Counted from the stretch's first letter, positions 26,871-37,769 are shown. The stretch is 64,000 nucleotides of DNA from Pseudomonas sp. S35 (GCF_009866765.1 NZ_CP019431.1:6468001-6532000); one strand, 5' to 3'. A program made the numbers and translations. The notes: generated by a model from the sequence alone, not told the origin.

Positions 26871-27362
26871 TCAGGCGATACGTGGGTCTGGATTGTCCAG
26901 CACGCTGTCTGTCTGCTCAGCACGGAACGTTTTCAGCACCGCGTGGAACTGCGGGTGCTTGGCGCCCAGGATGCTGGCGGACAGCAGGGCTGCGTTGATC
27001 GCACCGGCCTTGCCGATTGCCAGGGTGGCCACCGGGATGCCGGCTGGCATCTGCACGATGGACAACAGCGAATCCACGCCCGAGAGCATTGCCGACTGCA
27101 CCGGTACGCCCAGCACTGGCAGGTGGGTCTTGGCTGCACACATGCCCGGCAGGTGCGCTGCGCCGCCGGCACCGGCGATGATCACCTCGATGCCACGGGA
27201 TTCTGCTTCATCGGCATACTGGAACAGCAAGTCCGGGGTGCGGTGGGCAGAGACCACTTTCACTTCATACGGAATGCCGAGTTTTTCCAGCATATCGGCG
27301 GTGTGGCTAAGGGTGGACCAATCGGACTTGGAGCCCATGATCACGCCAACCAATGCACTCAT
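26871..27362 (-). CDS. purE: N5-CAIR mutase PurE
   Basis: Protein of 163 residues. PurE moves the carboxylate of N5-CAIR to give CAIR. Class I motifs are present: [13 protein letters not shown] near the N-terminus, [13 protein letters not shown] and [12 protein letters not shown]. It is first in the purE-purK operon. A strong terminator-like hairpin lies in its leader, so attenuation is likely. Confidence 0.96.
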   Translation of the reverse strand: MSALVGVIMGSKSDWSTLSHTADMLEKLGIPYEVKVVSAHRTPDLLFQYADEAESRGIEVIIAGAGGAAHLPGMCAAKTHLPVLGVPVQSAMLSGVDSLLSIVQMPAGIPVATLAIGKAGAINAALLSASILGAKHPQFHAVLKTFRAEQTDSVLDNPDPRIA

Positions 27363-27400
27363 CGTCGTGCCTCTTCTCTCTGGGCGCCCGCAGGCGCGTC

Positions 27401-27486
27401 AAAAAACAACAAGCCACGCGGGAAATCCGGCGTGGCTTGTTGTACGAATTTAGGCCGGTTGGACCGGCCGAAGGCCGCGCAGTATA
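27401..27486 (-). promoter_or_regulatory. purE leader: promoter -10, alternative hairpins and intrinsic terminator
   Basis: On the minus strand, TATACT (27486-27481) is a good -10. The leader can form hairpin B (27477-27465, 5-bp stem) or hairpin A (27469-27453, 7-bp stem), which share bases and exclude each other. Next is a perfect 14-bp stem, 27443-27430 with 27419-27406, followed by six T (27406-27401). The purE ATG is 39 nt beyond the T run. Confidence 0.65.
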
Positions 27487-27588
27487 CCGTAATAATCCAG
27501 ATAAACAGCCCCTCGGATGACCATCTGTCTAGCGGCGCAAAGTGGCGGTTTTATTGACTTAAAAGTCAGCCCCACACACCGCAAAATA

Positions 27589-27603
27589 CTGTGGGAGGGG
27601 GCT
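27589..27603. repeat. REP fragment overlapping the end of the LysR gene
   Basis: CTGTGGGAGGGGGCT is one half of the local REP sequence. It directly abuts and overlaps the stop codon of the LysR-type gene at 27603. Confidence 0.6.
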
Positions 27604-28511
27604 CAGGTGTTCTGCGCCGCGCCACCTTCCAATTTGCGCCACAACAACCGCACATTCGCCTTGCGTACCAACGCGCAGCGATACAGCCGAATCTCCAGCG
27701 GCACATGCCATTGCGGGCCGCCGCACACCACCAGTTCACCGCGCGCCAGTTCGGCGCGCACGCTCAGCTGTGGCACCCAGGCAATGCCCAGGCCTTCCAG
27801 GGCCATGCTCTTGAGGCTGTCGGCCATCGCGGTTTCGTACACGGTGGTAAAACGCAAGGCACGCTGGCGCAGCAACAGGTGCACCGAACGACCGAGGAAT
27901 GCGCCGGCGCTGTAGGCCAGCAACGGCACACTGCCCTCGCCCTCCAGGTCGAACAGCGGGTTGCCGTCGGCATCGGCGGCGCACACCGGGAGCATTTCGG
28001 TGTTGCCCAGGTGCAGCGACGGGAAGATTTCGGCGTCCATCTGCATCGCCGCGTCCGGGTCGTAGAACGCCAGCATCAGGTCGCAGCCGCCTTCGCGCAG
28101 GGCGTGCACGGCGTCGCCGACGTTGGTGGCGACCAGGCGCGTGGCGATGTTCAAACCTTCGTTGCGCAATTGCGCGATCCAACGCGGGAAGAAGCCCAGC
28201 GCCAGGGAGTGGGCGGCGGCCACTTGCATGACTTCGCCCTGCCCGCCTTCCAGGTGATGCAAATGGCGCAGCACTTCACCGAGTTGCTCGACCACGGTGC
28301 GCGCCGTGACCAGGAACAGTTGCCCCGCCGCCGTCAGCTCAACCGGGGTGCGGGAGCGATTGACCAGGGTCAGGCCCAGCGCGGCCTCAAGGCTGCGGAT
28401 ACGCCGACTGAACGCCGGCTGGGTGACAAAGCGCCGCTCCGCCGCCTGGGAAAAGCTGCGCGTCGCCGCCAAGGCGCTGAAGTCTTCCAGCCATTTGCTC
28501 TCAAGGTTCAT
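27603..28511 (-). CDS. HypT-like LysR-family regulator
   Basis: LysR-type regulator of 302 residues. The N-terminal helix-turn-helix begins MNLESKWLEDFSALAATRSF and continues RRFVTQPAFSRRIRSLEAAL, which resembles the E. coli hypochlorite-response regulator HypT (YjiE) more than typical LysR members. The effector domain includes VAAAHSLALGFFPRWIAQL and CGGPQWHVPLEIRLYR. It is divergent from aspA, with an inverted repeat in between, so it may control aspA. ATG 28511 is chosen as the HypT-like start; the frame is open 12 codons upstream. Confidence 0.85.
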   Translation of the reverse strand: MNLESKWLEDFSALAATRSFSQAAERRFVTQPAFSRRIRSLEAALGLTLVNRSRTPVELTAAGQLFLVTARTVVEQLGEVLRHLHHLEGGQGEVMQVAAAHSLALGFFPRWIAQLRNEGLNIATRLVATNVGDAVHALREGGCDLMLAFYDPDAAMQMDAEIFPSLHLGNTEMLPVCAADADGNPLFDLEGEGSVPLLAYSAGAFLGRSVHLLLRQRALRFTTVYETAMADSLKSMALEGLGIAWVPQLSVRAELARGELVVCGGPQWHVPLEIRLYRCALVRKANVRLLWRKLEGGAAQNT

Positions 28512-28597
28512 CACTGCCTCCCACGGGTACGCACCATTTTGGCACACACGCCCGCCATGATAGCCGGGTCACATCTGCATTATGCCGTTTATGCATA

Positions 28598-28621
28598 GGC
28601 CAGTGCTTAACAGCATTGGCC
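28598..28621. promoter_or_regulatory. Inverted repeat between the HypT-like regulator and aspA
   Basis: GGCCAGTGC (28598-28606) and GCATTGGCC (28613-28621) form an inverted repeat with one mismatch and a 6-nt centre. Just upstream is a second symmetry, ATGC-7 nt-GCAT (28582-28596). Both lie in the 182-nt divergent region and are candidate operators. Confidence 0.4.
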
Positions 28622-28693
28622 CAAATTTTCCTACAGGCCTAGCATTCGCGGTGTTCCGGCCTGTTCCGGGTCCCTATCGAGATGATTTCCGTC

Positions 28694-30118
<1,425 letters not shown>

Positions 30119-30172
30119 GCGTTTGTTGCACCGCTCACCAGGTTGAGGGACTAGACACCTCTCACCTTTTGA

Positions 30173-30207
30173 GGGCCTGAAGGCTCGATCTTCAGGCCCT
30201 TTTTTTT
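30173..30207 (+). terminator. aspA terminator
   Basis: GGGCCTGAA (30173-30181) and TTCAGGCCC (30191-30199) pair with a 9-nt loop, followed by eight T. It lies 55 nt after the aspA stop. Confidence 0.9.
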
Positions 30208-30509
30208 GCCTCAAGGTTGTGAAATGAAGCCCATAAAAATTCCAATATCGCCCTGCAAACCCGCCTTGCCCGAATCAGCGGCGCTGAAACCTTTAATCGG
30301 CCCGTGCAGACGGATCATCTACTCCTAGGTATAGTGCCGCCCCTCTCGCGCTTGCGGCCGTCGGTAACGAGGCCCGGTACAGCGCGAAACCGCATGAATA
30401 ACAACACCCGCAAAAGGATTGGGGTCGAACTGTCGCGCACTGCCTGGTGCGATGCGACGGCGTCGAACCGTCCTGCGTTTGCCATTAAAAAATCAGCGAG
30501 GAACACTCC
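30208..30509 (+). other. Upstream region of the symporter with hairpin flanked by a direct repeat
   Basis: No gene is seen. TATAGT (30330-30335) is a possible -10. In the probable leader, GTCGCGCAC (30432-30440) pairs with GTGC and GCGAC (30447-30458) with a 3-nt bulge. The heptamer GTCGAAC flanks this hairpin on both sides (30424-30430 and 30462-30468). The motifs of a glycine riboswitch are absent. Confidence 0.35.
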
Positions 30510-31955
30510 ATGCTCGAAGTCATCAACGACTTCCTCTCAGGGAAAGTACTGATCGTGCTCATTGTCGGGCTCGGCGGTTATTTCACGATTCGCTCGCGTT
30601 TCGTCCAGTTTCGCCACTTCTTCCATATGTTCGCGGTATTTCGCGACAGCCTCAAAAGCAGCTCCGATCAACTCAGCTCGTTCCAGGCGCTGATGCTCAG
30701 CCTGGCCGGCCGCGTGGGTGCCGGTAACATCGCCGGTGTCGGCATCGCCGTCACCCTCGGCGGCCCCGGTGCAGTGTTCTGGATGTGGGTCACCGCGTTG
30801 GTGGGCATGTCGTCGAGCTTTATCGAATGCTCCCTGGGCCAACTGTACAAACGCACCGATGCCGAAGGCACCTACCGTGGCGGCCCGGCCTACTACATCC
30901 AGCACGGCCTGCAAAAACGCTGGCTGGGGATGGTCATGGCGTTCCTGCTGCTGGTGACCTTCGGCTTCGCGTTCAACGGCCTGCAAGCCCACGCCGTGAC
31001 CCACTCGCTGAACAACGCCTTTGGCCTCGACACCACCTACACCGGCCTCGCGCTGGCGGTGCTGCTGGGCCTGGTGTTCATCGGTGGGATCAAGCGCATC
31101 GCCTCGATCGCCGACCTGCTGGTGCCGGTCAAGACCCTGGTCTACATCGCCGTGACCCTGTATGTGATCGTGCTGCAATTCGACCACGTACCGGCCATGC
31201 TCGCGACCATCGTCAAGAGCGCCTTCGGCCTCGACCAAGCCTTCGGTGGCCTGGTGGGCAGCGCGATCATCATGGGTGTGAAACGCGGCGTGTTCGCCAA
31301 CGAAGCCGGTTTGGGCAGTGCGCCTAACGTGGCGGCGGTGGCCTCCGTAGAACACCCGATCGCCCAAGGCGTGGTCCAGGCGTTCAGCGTGTTCCTCGAT
31401 ACCTTCGTGATCTGCACCTGCACCGCGCTGCTGATCCTGCTTTCCGGTTTCTACACCCCAGGTTTTGAAGGCGACGGTATTGCCCTGACCCAGAACTCCC
31501 TGGCCGCTGTGGTCGGTGACTGGGGCCGCATGTTTATCTCGGTGGCCCTGGCGTTGTTCGTGTTCACCTCGATCATGTACAACTACTACTTGGGCGAGAG
31601 CAACCTGCGCTTCCTGGTGGGCAACAACCGCAAGGTGCTGATCGGCTACCGCACGTTGGTGCTGGTGTTGATCTTCTGGGGCTCCATCGAGAACCTCGGC
31701 ACCGTGTTCGCCTTTGCCGACATCACCATGACGATGCTGGCCTTCGTCAACCTGTTCGCCCTGGCGTTCCTGTTCAAGATCGCCATGCGCATCCTGAACG
31801 ACTACGACAAGCAGCGCGCCGCAGGCATCAAGACCCCGGTGTTCGATTCCAGCCAGTTCCCCGACCTGGACCTGGACCGCAAGGCCTGGCCGGCCAACCC
31901 GGTGAAAACCGAAGCGGCCCCGGCGGCTGAACTGAGCGCTCAAGCGCAACGTTAA
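30510..31955 (+). CDS. Alanine/glycine:cation symporter family (AGCS) transporter
   Basis: Membrane protein of 481 residues with about 10-11 hydrophobic segments. AGCS signature regions are present: SLAGRVGAGNIAGVGIAVTL near residue 70, GVKRGVFANEAGLGSAPNVA near residue 255, and PAYYIQHGLQKRW. These carriers import small neutral amino acids with Na+. The position between aspA and asparaginase suggests an amino acid of that pathway, but the substrate is not shown by sequence. Confidence 0.9.
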   Translation: MLEVINDFLSGKVLIVLIVGLGGYFTIRSRFVQFRHFFHMFAVFRDSLKSSSDQLSSFQALMLSLAGRVGAGNIAGVGIAVTLGGPGAVFWMWVTALVGMSSSFIECSLGQLYKRTDAEGTYRGGPAYYIQHGLQKRWLGMVMAFLLLVTFGFAFNGLQAHAVTHSLNNAFGLDTTYTGLALAVLLGLVFIGGIKRIASIADLLVPVKTLVYIAVTLYVIVLQFDHVPAMLATIVKSAFGLDQAFGGLVGSAIIMGVKRGVFANEAGLGSAPNVAAVASVEHPIAQGVVQAFSVFLDTFVICTCTALLILLSGFYTPGFEGDGIALTQNSLAAVVGDWGRMFISVALALFVFTSIMYNYYLGESNLRFLVGNNRKVLIGYRTLVLVLIFWGSIENLGTVFAFADITMTMLAFVNLFALAFLFKIAMRILNDYDKQRAAGIKTPVFDSSQFPDLDLDRKAWPANPVKTEAAPAAELSAQAQR

Positions 31956-31970
31956 TCGCAGCCAGATGAC

Positions 31971-32014
31971 ACGCCGCCCGGCCTTGGGCATGCTCTGGGC
32001 CCGGCGGCGTTTTT
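31971..32014 (+). terminator. Terminator after the AGCS symporter
   Basis: ACGCCGCC (31971-31978) pairs with GGCGGCGT (32003-32010), extended inward by GGCC/GGCC with one mismatch, followed by five T. It lies 16 nt after the symporter stop and 19 nt before the asparaginase start. Confidence 0.75.
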
Positions 32015-32032
32015 CGTTCAGGAGAGTCTTCG

Positions 32033-33010
32033 ATGCAATCAGCTAACAACGTGATGGTGCTCTACACCGGCGGTACCATCGGCATGCAGGCCAGCGCCAA
32101 TGGGCTGGCCCCCGCATCCGGTTTTGAAGCGCGCATGCGCGAACAGCTTGCCAGCCAGCCCGTGCCTGCGTGGCGCTTGCGGGAAATGGCGCCGCTGATC
32201 GACAGCGCCAACATGACACCTGCCTACTGGCAACGCCTGCGCACGGCCGTGGTTGACGCCGTGGACGAAGGCTACGACGCCGTGTTGATCCTGCACGGCA
32301 CCGACACCCTGGCCTACAGCGCCGCCGCGATGAGCTTCCAACTGCTGGGCCTGCCCGCACCGGTGGTGTTTACCGGTTCCATGTTGCCTGCCGGCGTGCC
32401 GGACAGCGATGCCTGGGAAAACGTCAGCGGGGCGCTGGCCGCACTGGGCAATGGCCTGGCGCCGGGCGTGCAGTTGTATTTTCACGGCACGCTGTTGGCA
32501 CCCACACGGTGCGCCAAAGTGCGCAGTTTCGGCCGACACCCGTTTGCCGCGCTGCAACGCCAGGGCGGCGCGGCCAAGGCCGAGGTCATTCCGGATGCCT
32601 TGCATTACCGCCACGCCAAAGCGCTGGCGAATGTCGCCGTGCTGCCACTGGTGCCCGGTATCACCGCGACGCAACTCGACAGTCTGATCGACAGCGGCAT
32701 TCAAGCGTTGGTACTGGAGTGCTACGGCAGCGGGACCGGCCCAAGCGACAACCCCGACTTTCTCGCCAGCCTCAAGCGGGCAGAAGCGCTGGGCATCGTG
32801 GTGGTCGCAATCACCCAATGCCATGAAGGCGGTGTCGAGCTGGATGTCTACGAAGCCGGCAGCCGGTTGCGTGGCGTGGGCGTGTTATCCGGTGGCGGGA
32901 TGACCCGCGAGGCCGTGTTCGGCAAGCTCAACGCATTGATCGGCGCGGGCCTGGACACTGCTCAAGTGCGCCGCTTGGTAGAACTGGACCTGTGCGCGGA
33001 GTTGAGTTGA
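32033..33010 (+). CDS. Type I L-asparaginase
   Basis: Protein of 325 residues. Both catalytic threonine motifs are present: VLYTGGTIGMQ at the N-terminus and ILHGTDTLAYSA near residue 88. There is no signal peptide, so this is the cytoplasmic type (AnsA-like). It gives aspartate, which AspA two genes upstream converts to fumarate. GGAG lies 8 nt before the ATG. Confidence 0.9.
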   Translation: MQSANNVMVLYTGGTIGMQASANGLAPASGFEARMREQLASQPVPAWRLREMAPLIDSANMTPAYWQRLRTAVVDAVDEGYDAVLILHGTDTLAYSAAAMSFQLLGLPAPVVFTGSMLPAGVPDSDAWENVSGALAALGNGLAPGVQLYFHGTLLAPTRCAKVRSFGRHPFAALQRQGGAAKAEVIPDALHYRHAKALANVAVLPLVPGITATQLDSLIDSGIQALVLECYGSGTGPSDNPDFLASLKRAEALGIVVVAITQCHEGGVELDVYEAGSRLRGVGVLSGGGMTREAVFGKLNALIGAGLDTAQVRRLVELDLCAELS

Positions 33011-33127
33011 GACTCCGTACCCCCGAGACATAAACACCCCTTTTCCTGGCTTGTCGGCCCCTAGCATGGAACCCCCCGAGACCGTATCTCGGGCCGTTTC
33101 CATCAACCGGCAAGACAGGGATGCCTC

Positions 33128-36100
33128 ATGAGCACTTCTACGTCCACTCCAGCAGGCGGCAATAATGCCAACCTGGAGCTGATTACCCAGCTGTACGCGG
33201 GCCCTTCATTCAGGGACGCGGCCACCGCGCTGTTGCGTCAGTCGCTGCAGCAGCAATACCCAGCCCTGGGGATCGACCCCAGTATTACCCTGCTGGCGAC
33301 GCCTGCCTGGGATGTCGTCAATGATCAAATCGTCGCCAGGCCCACCGAATATCACGCCCTCAGCGATATCCTGGTCAAGCAAGCGGTACTCGCCACGCCG
33401 ACCCTGTGCATTGAGGGTGAACATTTCCTCACGCGCCATCCCGTCACCGAACCGGCGATTCATTTGCCCGTGCGTATCACCGACATCGCCAGAACCCTCA
33501 ACACTCTGGCGCCGGTGCTGCTCAGCGCCTACCAGGAGCAGTTGGTCGCCTACTGGAACGCCAGCAACGGCAACGGGCCGCACTGGCATACGCTTTCCAG
33601 TACCTTGCGCAGTGCCTGGAACGTCGAGCCATCCGAGCAATGGGATGCTGTCGACTGCGCGATGGCCCGTAGGCTGTACTACGCCCCCGACCGCAGCATT
33701 CGCCAGGTCAACGACCCTTTCGACAGCAAAGCGTATCTGATCGATTTCGCTAGAGTTGACGGCGCCCACCCTGCGCAACTGGGCCCGACCATGATCGCGG
33801 CGCTGATCGGACAGGATCACGGCCGGACCCTCATCCTCACCTACTCCTTGCTCAATGGGCATGAAAAGTTCGCGTCGCTGGAGCAACTGGGCCAATCTCT
33901 GCCTGCGCACCTGGGAACATCCGCAGCCATCACCACGGTGCAATGGCGCCTGTTCGAGCCCAGTGGCAACTTCTTCGATCAACTGGCCTGCGCCATGATC
34001 GCGCAACAGGTCGAAGCCGTCGGCGCCATGACCTTTGAAGAACTCAGACAAGCAGACCCCAGCCAGATCAATCGCACCCTGAACACCACACAGGCCGCGG
34101 ACAATGGCGCCATCACTCAAAACGGCCGCGACCTGAGCTGGTATCACCATTCACTCCCCGATTGGCTGAGCCTGGCGTCCACCACCGATCTGAACTTCTA
34201 TGCACGCCACCTCAAGGACTTGGCCGCGCTTAACAGCCAGAACGCTGGGCAGCCTTGCCTGGAGGACATCCCGCCGATTCAGGAATACGCGCTTGAGCAG
34301 ATCAAACAGCAGATGCTCCAAGACCATCCGGACGCTGAAAACCTGGCATTGGAAAAGCTCGTCATGCAGGTCCGCAGCGTCGTCACCTGGGGGACGTTTA
34401 TCGTACCGGGGGTGACCGACACGGCCACCTTTACGCTGGCGGAACTGGCGCTGCAGAATCTGATTGCCGTGCCCATCGGCAAAAAGTCGATCCAACTGCG
34501 CAACGGCAAGAACCTGCCCGCATGGCTGGACGTCGACTATGTGGAATCGCTGATCAGCCAGGTCGATATCGGCAAGACTTACCCCGAACTGATCAAGCAC
34601 AAGCTGCTGGATATCCGCGAAGAGGCTGCCCGGCGCAAGAACCTATACGCCCAGCAGTTGCGGATTCAATTACCGCTGATGGCCTTGCAGAGCAAAATCC
34701 GCCAGGAACACGCGATTGATGAGCGCGGCTATCGGTATGTCGCCGCGCTGATGGCGCCCGATGCGGCCGACCACTATGTCGATGGCCAAGCGATCGTAAT
34801 GCGCCCGCTGGCGTTCGTCCCCCAGCGCCGAAAAAATGCGACCCAGGATGCAGTGGCCAACATGTATGTGATCGGCCCGCGAAACGTTACTGCCGGCCCC
34901 TGCCTGTTGTACCGCCCGCTGTTCGAGCCGCCGCTGGTCCAATATCGCTCGCCCGCCAACCTGATCTACGCCATTACCCAAGCCCCCGAACTGCGCGATA
35001 CCGTGCTGGCTTGGCTACCTGATGCGGCCCACAGCGACTACGCCAACTACGTGTTCCCAGCGGATGTGCCGTCGCCTTGGGCTGTCGCCGACTTTCTGGT
35101 GGAGCCCGATAAGCTGCTCGCCCTGAGCGGCCCCATGACCCTGGGCGATCGGTCCCTCAGTGGTGACGTGCTTGGTGCCCTGTTCGATGCCAACACCCAG
35201 GCGCTGATAGAACTGGCGGATCGACAATCGGTGTCCAACGCCGAGAGACGCTGGGCGACCCTGAAGCAGGCAGGCTGGGTGCTTTTCAACGCCGTGCTGC
35301 CGTTTGCAAGTCGGGCGGTGAACACCGCCGCCTGGATCTGGCAGATCGTCGATCAATTACAGCAATTTGCCGAAGCCCAGGCGCTGGGCCAGAAACAGGC
35401 CGAATGGACTGCGCTGACCGATGTCTTGCTCAACCTGGGCATGGCGATCACCCTGCACATCGCCATGCGAAGCCAGCGACCGGTGCTGCCGGGCGAGACC
35501 AAATCACCGCCCGCCCTGCCTGCCGCAGAACCGATCGAGATCAAACAGCTGCCCACCTACGCAACCCATGACACGCCCCCAAACCAGCACTCATCGCTGT
35601 TTACCAGCGGCGCGATCAATCGCCTGCCTGAGGACCTGGCCACCGTGCTCGATAGCTTCAAGGTCGATAAACCCCCCACCATCGGCACTGCCATCAAAGA
35701 CCAGGGCACCTATCAGCACCTCTATCGATCCCAGGGCAAATACTATGCCCCCATCGGTACGCGCTGGTTTGAGGTCGCGGTGCAGGCAGACGAACCCCTT
35801 GTCATTGTTGATCCAAAACAGCCTGAGCGTGTCGGGCCAGCGCTGATTCACAACGCCCAGGGCGATTGGTTCATTGATACCCGTCTACGCTTGCGCGGCG
35901 GCGGACCTAAACGCGCAATCAAGAAAGCCGACGATGCCGCGACACTAAAAGCAGCAGAGGTGCGCAGCAAACTGGAAGCGTTTGAAAACACTAAGAAGGC
36001 CGCTCAGCAAGAACTGCAAAGGGCTCACCTGGATATGACCCAGGCTCCCGAAACCTCGGCGAGCGCCAAACGCCAACACTATCTGGACAAGCTCAACAGC

Positions 36101-37717
36101 CAGCGCTCGGACTACGAAACGGCATTGCAACATCTGCAGACCCTGAATGTCTTCAGCCCGCTGACGGACTACCAACCCAGGGCACTGGCCTATGTGAAAG
36201 CCCAGCTGGACCTGTCCCAAGCCGGCATCCGGGAGGCCCAGACACGCTTCACCCCTCAATTGCGCACCGTGCTCGAACAGGTCGAACGACAGGCCCAGGC
36301 CCCTTTGGAACGGCATATCGAGGATGCCAGGCGCATGACCTCGTTGAACCAGGACATGATCACTCGCCTGGACTACGTGCAATCGCGCTTCGAGCAGCTC
36401 AAGTCCCTGGCACTGGACGGGTTGCGCCTGGTCCAGGAGCGCAGGAAGCAAATGCCCTCCTACACCAGCCACGACCTCAAGGCCCTGAACGTCACCCTGT
36501 CGCGTAACCTGTGCCTGACAGAAAGCTCGCTTGAGAGCACTCCCTCTGCCTGGACCGCCCTCGACCACATCATCAATACCGCCGACATCGCGATACAGAC
36601 GTTGCGCGACACCCTGCAAGAACGCAGTGAGGCCCGCCTGGATGAACGCATTGAAGCCCTCGCCAGCCTGATCGAACAATTCTCGGTCATCGACGAGCGC
36701 CTGGACGACCTGCCCCAGGACTTCGCCAGCGCCATTATTCCCGAGCAGGTTGAACACTTGAGAAAGCAGATCAGCGACTTTTCCAACGCATCGCTGGCTC
36801 ACCTGTCGCGATTGCATACCGAGCGCGACAGCCTCAGAAACAGACCGACACCGCCCCCTACGCCGCCAAGACCCAAGCGAAAATTCATCCACACGCGCTA
36901 TAACGGCATGTTGATCGGTGAGCCCCGACTGACTGCCCTGGGGCTTGAAACCGACCTGGTGGACATCCGCTCGCCGCTGACCCAGCAAATCATTGCCACC
37001 TACCATGAAAAGGAACCGGGCGTGTGGGTGCAACGCATCACCGAATCCGAGCCCTCACCTGTTTCGCCCCCGATGCAGGCCTGTATCGACGACGGCCAGG
37101 CCTACCTTGATGGGCTGGCGTCGTTCCTCGAGCGCGCCGACCAACAGGCACAAAAAGCCGGGCGTACCCCCGTAGGCATCGAATACCTGCTGCATCAACA
37201 CGCGCAATTGCTGGAGCTCGCCGAAAAGGCGATTGAACAAACGCTGGCCCGCGACCCGATTCCCGATCACCAACGGCGCACTGCAACCATCGTCAGCCGA
37301 AAGCTCAAGGAAGCGGTCATTCAGGTGTACAGGCGGGCCACCCAGCACATGGTGCAGATGACGAAACAGCAGCCACCGACCATGATCGGCGTGGAGTGGC
37401 TCAGGAACCGCAACGCGATCACCCTCAAAAAAGTCATCAACCGACGGCGAATAAAGGGCCCCAGGCCGGACTACCTGGACGAATACACCATCACCGAGCG
37501 CGGTACGCATAACCTGCTGTGGTACGCCCATTTCCATTATTCGGCCGCGTGGACCGCTCCCAAGGCCTTTCTGTCAGCACGCTTGAAAACGCCTGCCGAG
37601 CAGCGTCGAGGCTCGCAAGCCGACACGCTCAGCGGGCTGAACCAGCAGCAACGAACTGACTACTACCGCAGCGAGATCAACCTGGACCAAGCTCGCCGGG
37701 TATTTTTCAACGCCTGA
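33128..37717 (+). CDS. Giant DUF6543 (dermonecrotic-toxin-like) protein, copy 1
   Basis: Protein of 1529 residues without a signal peptide. The N-terminal half (about 15-640) begins LELITQLYAGPSFRDAATAL and fits the DUF6543 dermonecrotic-toxin-type domain. A hydrophobic pair (about 715-785: GWVLFNAVLPFASRAVNTAA, then a helix near LLNLGMAITLHIAM) resembles a membrane-insertion hairpin. Then come a small domain with RWFEV and GDWFIDTRLRLRGG (about 870-925), a coiled-coil region (about 945-1240), an NGMLIGEPR / EKEPGVWV module, and a C-terminal module with YLDEYTIT and LWYAHFHY. A full-length paralogue is at 41141. No immunity or secretion gene is adjacent. The name follows a remembered family; no catalytic residue can be assigned. 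Confidence 0.85.
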   Translation: MSTSTSTPAGGNNANLELITQLYAGPSFRDAATALLRQSLQQQYPALGIDPSITLLATPAWDVVNDQIVARPTEYHALSDILVKQAVLATPTLCIEGEHFLTRHPVTEPAIHLPVRITDIARTLNTLAPVLLSAYQEQLVAYWNASNGNGPHWHTLSSTLRSAWNVEPSEQWDAVDCAMARRLYYAPDRSIRQVNDPFDSKAYLIDFARVDGAHPAQLGPTMIAALIGQDHGRTLILTYSLLNGHEKFASLEQLGQSLPAHLGTSAAITTVQWRLFEPSGNFFDQLACAMIAQQVEAVGAMTFEELRQADPSQINRTLNTTQAADNGAITQNGRDLSWYHHSLPDWLSLASTTDLNFYARHLKDLAALNSQNAGQPCLEDIPPIQEYALEQIKQQMLQDHPDAENLALEKLVMQVRSVVTWGTFIVPGVTDTATFTLAELALQNLIAVPIGKKSIQLRNGKNLPAWLDVDYVESLISQVDIGKTYPELIKHKLLDIREEAARRKNLYAQQLRIQLPLMALQSKIRQEHAIDERGYRYVAALMAPDAADHYVDGQAIVMRPLAFVPQRRKNATQDAVANMYVIGPRNVTAGPCLLYRPLFEPPLVQYRSPANLIYAITQAPELRDTVLAWLPDAAHSDYANYVFPADVPSPWAVADFLVEPDKLLALSGPMTLGDRSLSGDVLGALFDANTQALIELADRQSVSNAERRWATLKQAGWVLFNAVLPFASRAVNTAAWIWQIVDQLQQFAEAQALGQKQAEWTALTDVLLNLGMAITLHIAMRSQRPVLPGETKSPPALPAAEPIEIKQLPTYATHDTPPNQHSSLFTSGAINRLPEDLATVLDSFKVDKPPTIGTAIKDQGTYQHLYRSQGKYYAPIGTRWFEVAVQADEPLVIVDPKQPERVGPALIHNAQGDWFIDTRLRLRGGGPKRAIKKADDAATLKAAEVRSKLEAFENTKKAAQQELQRAHLDMTQAPETSASAKRQHYLDKLNSQRSDYETALQHLQTLNVFSPLTDYQPRALAYVKAQLDLSQAGIREAQTRFTPQLRTVLEQVERQAQAPLERHIEDARRMTSLNQDMITRLDYVQSRFEQLKSLALDGLRLVQERRKQMPSYTSHDLKALNVTLSRNLCLTESSLESTPSAWTALDHIINTADIAIQTLRDTLQERSEARLDERIEALASLIEQFSVIDERLDDLPQDFASAIIPEQVEHLRKQISDFSNASLAHLSRLHTERDSLRNRPTPPPTPPRPKRKFIHTRYNGMLIGEPRLTALGLETDLVDIRSPLTQQIIATYHEKEPGVWVQRITESEPSPVSPPMQACIDDGQAYLDGLASFLERADQQAQKAGRTPVGIEYLLHQHAQLLELAEKAIEQTLARDPIPDHQRRTATIVSRKLKEAVIQVYRRATQHMVQMTKQQPPTMIGVEWLRNRNAITLKKVINRRRIKGPRPDYLDEYTITERGTHNLLWYAHFHYSAAWTAPKAFLSARLKTPAEQRRGSQADTLSGLNQQQRTDYYRSEINLDQARRVFFNA

Positions 37718-37769
37718 TCGGCGGCACGCTACTTGCTGCACTCCAGCAAACTCTGAAGGGATCCGCGCC

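Noticed and set aside
30208..30509. Glycine riboswitch before the AGCS symporter
   Set aside because: The tandem aptamer core sequences are absent; only one hairpin with flanking repeats is visible.
33011..33127. Sigma54 promoter before giant gene copy 1
   Set aside because: TGGCTTG is present but no GC doublet lies at the required spacing (GG-N10-GC fails).
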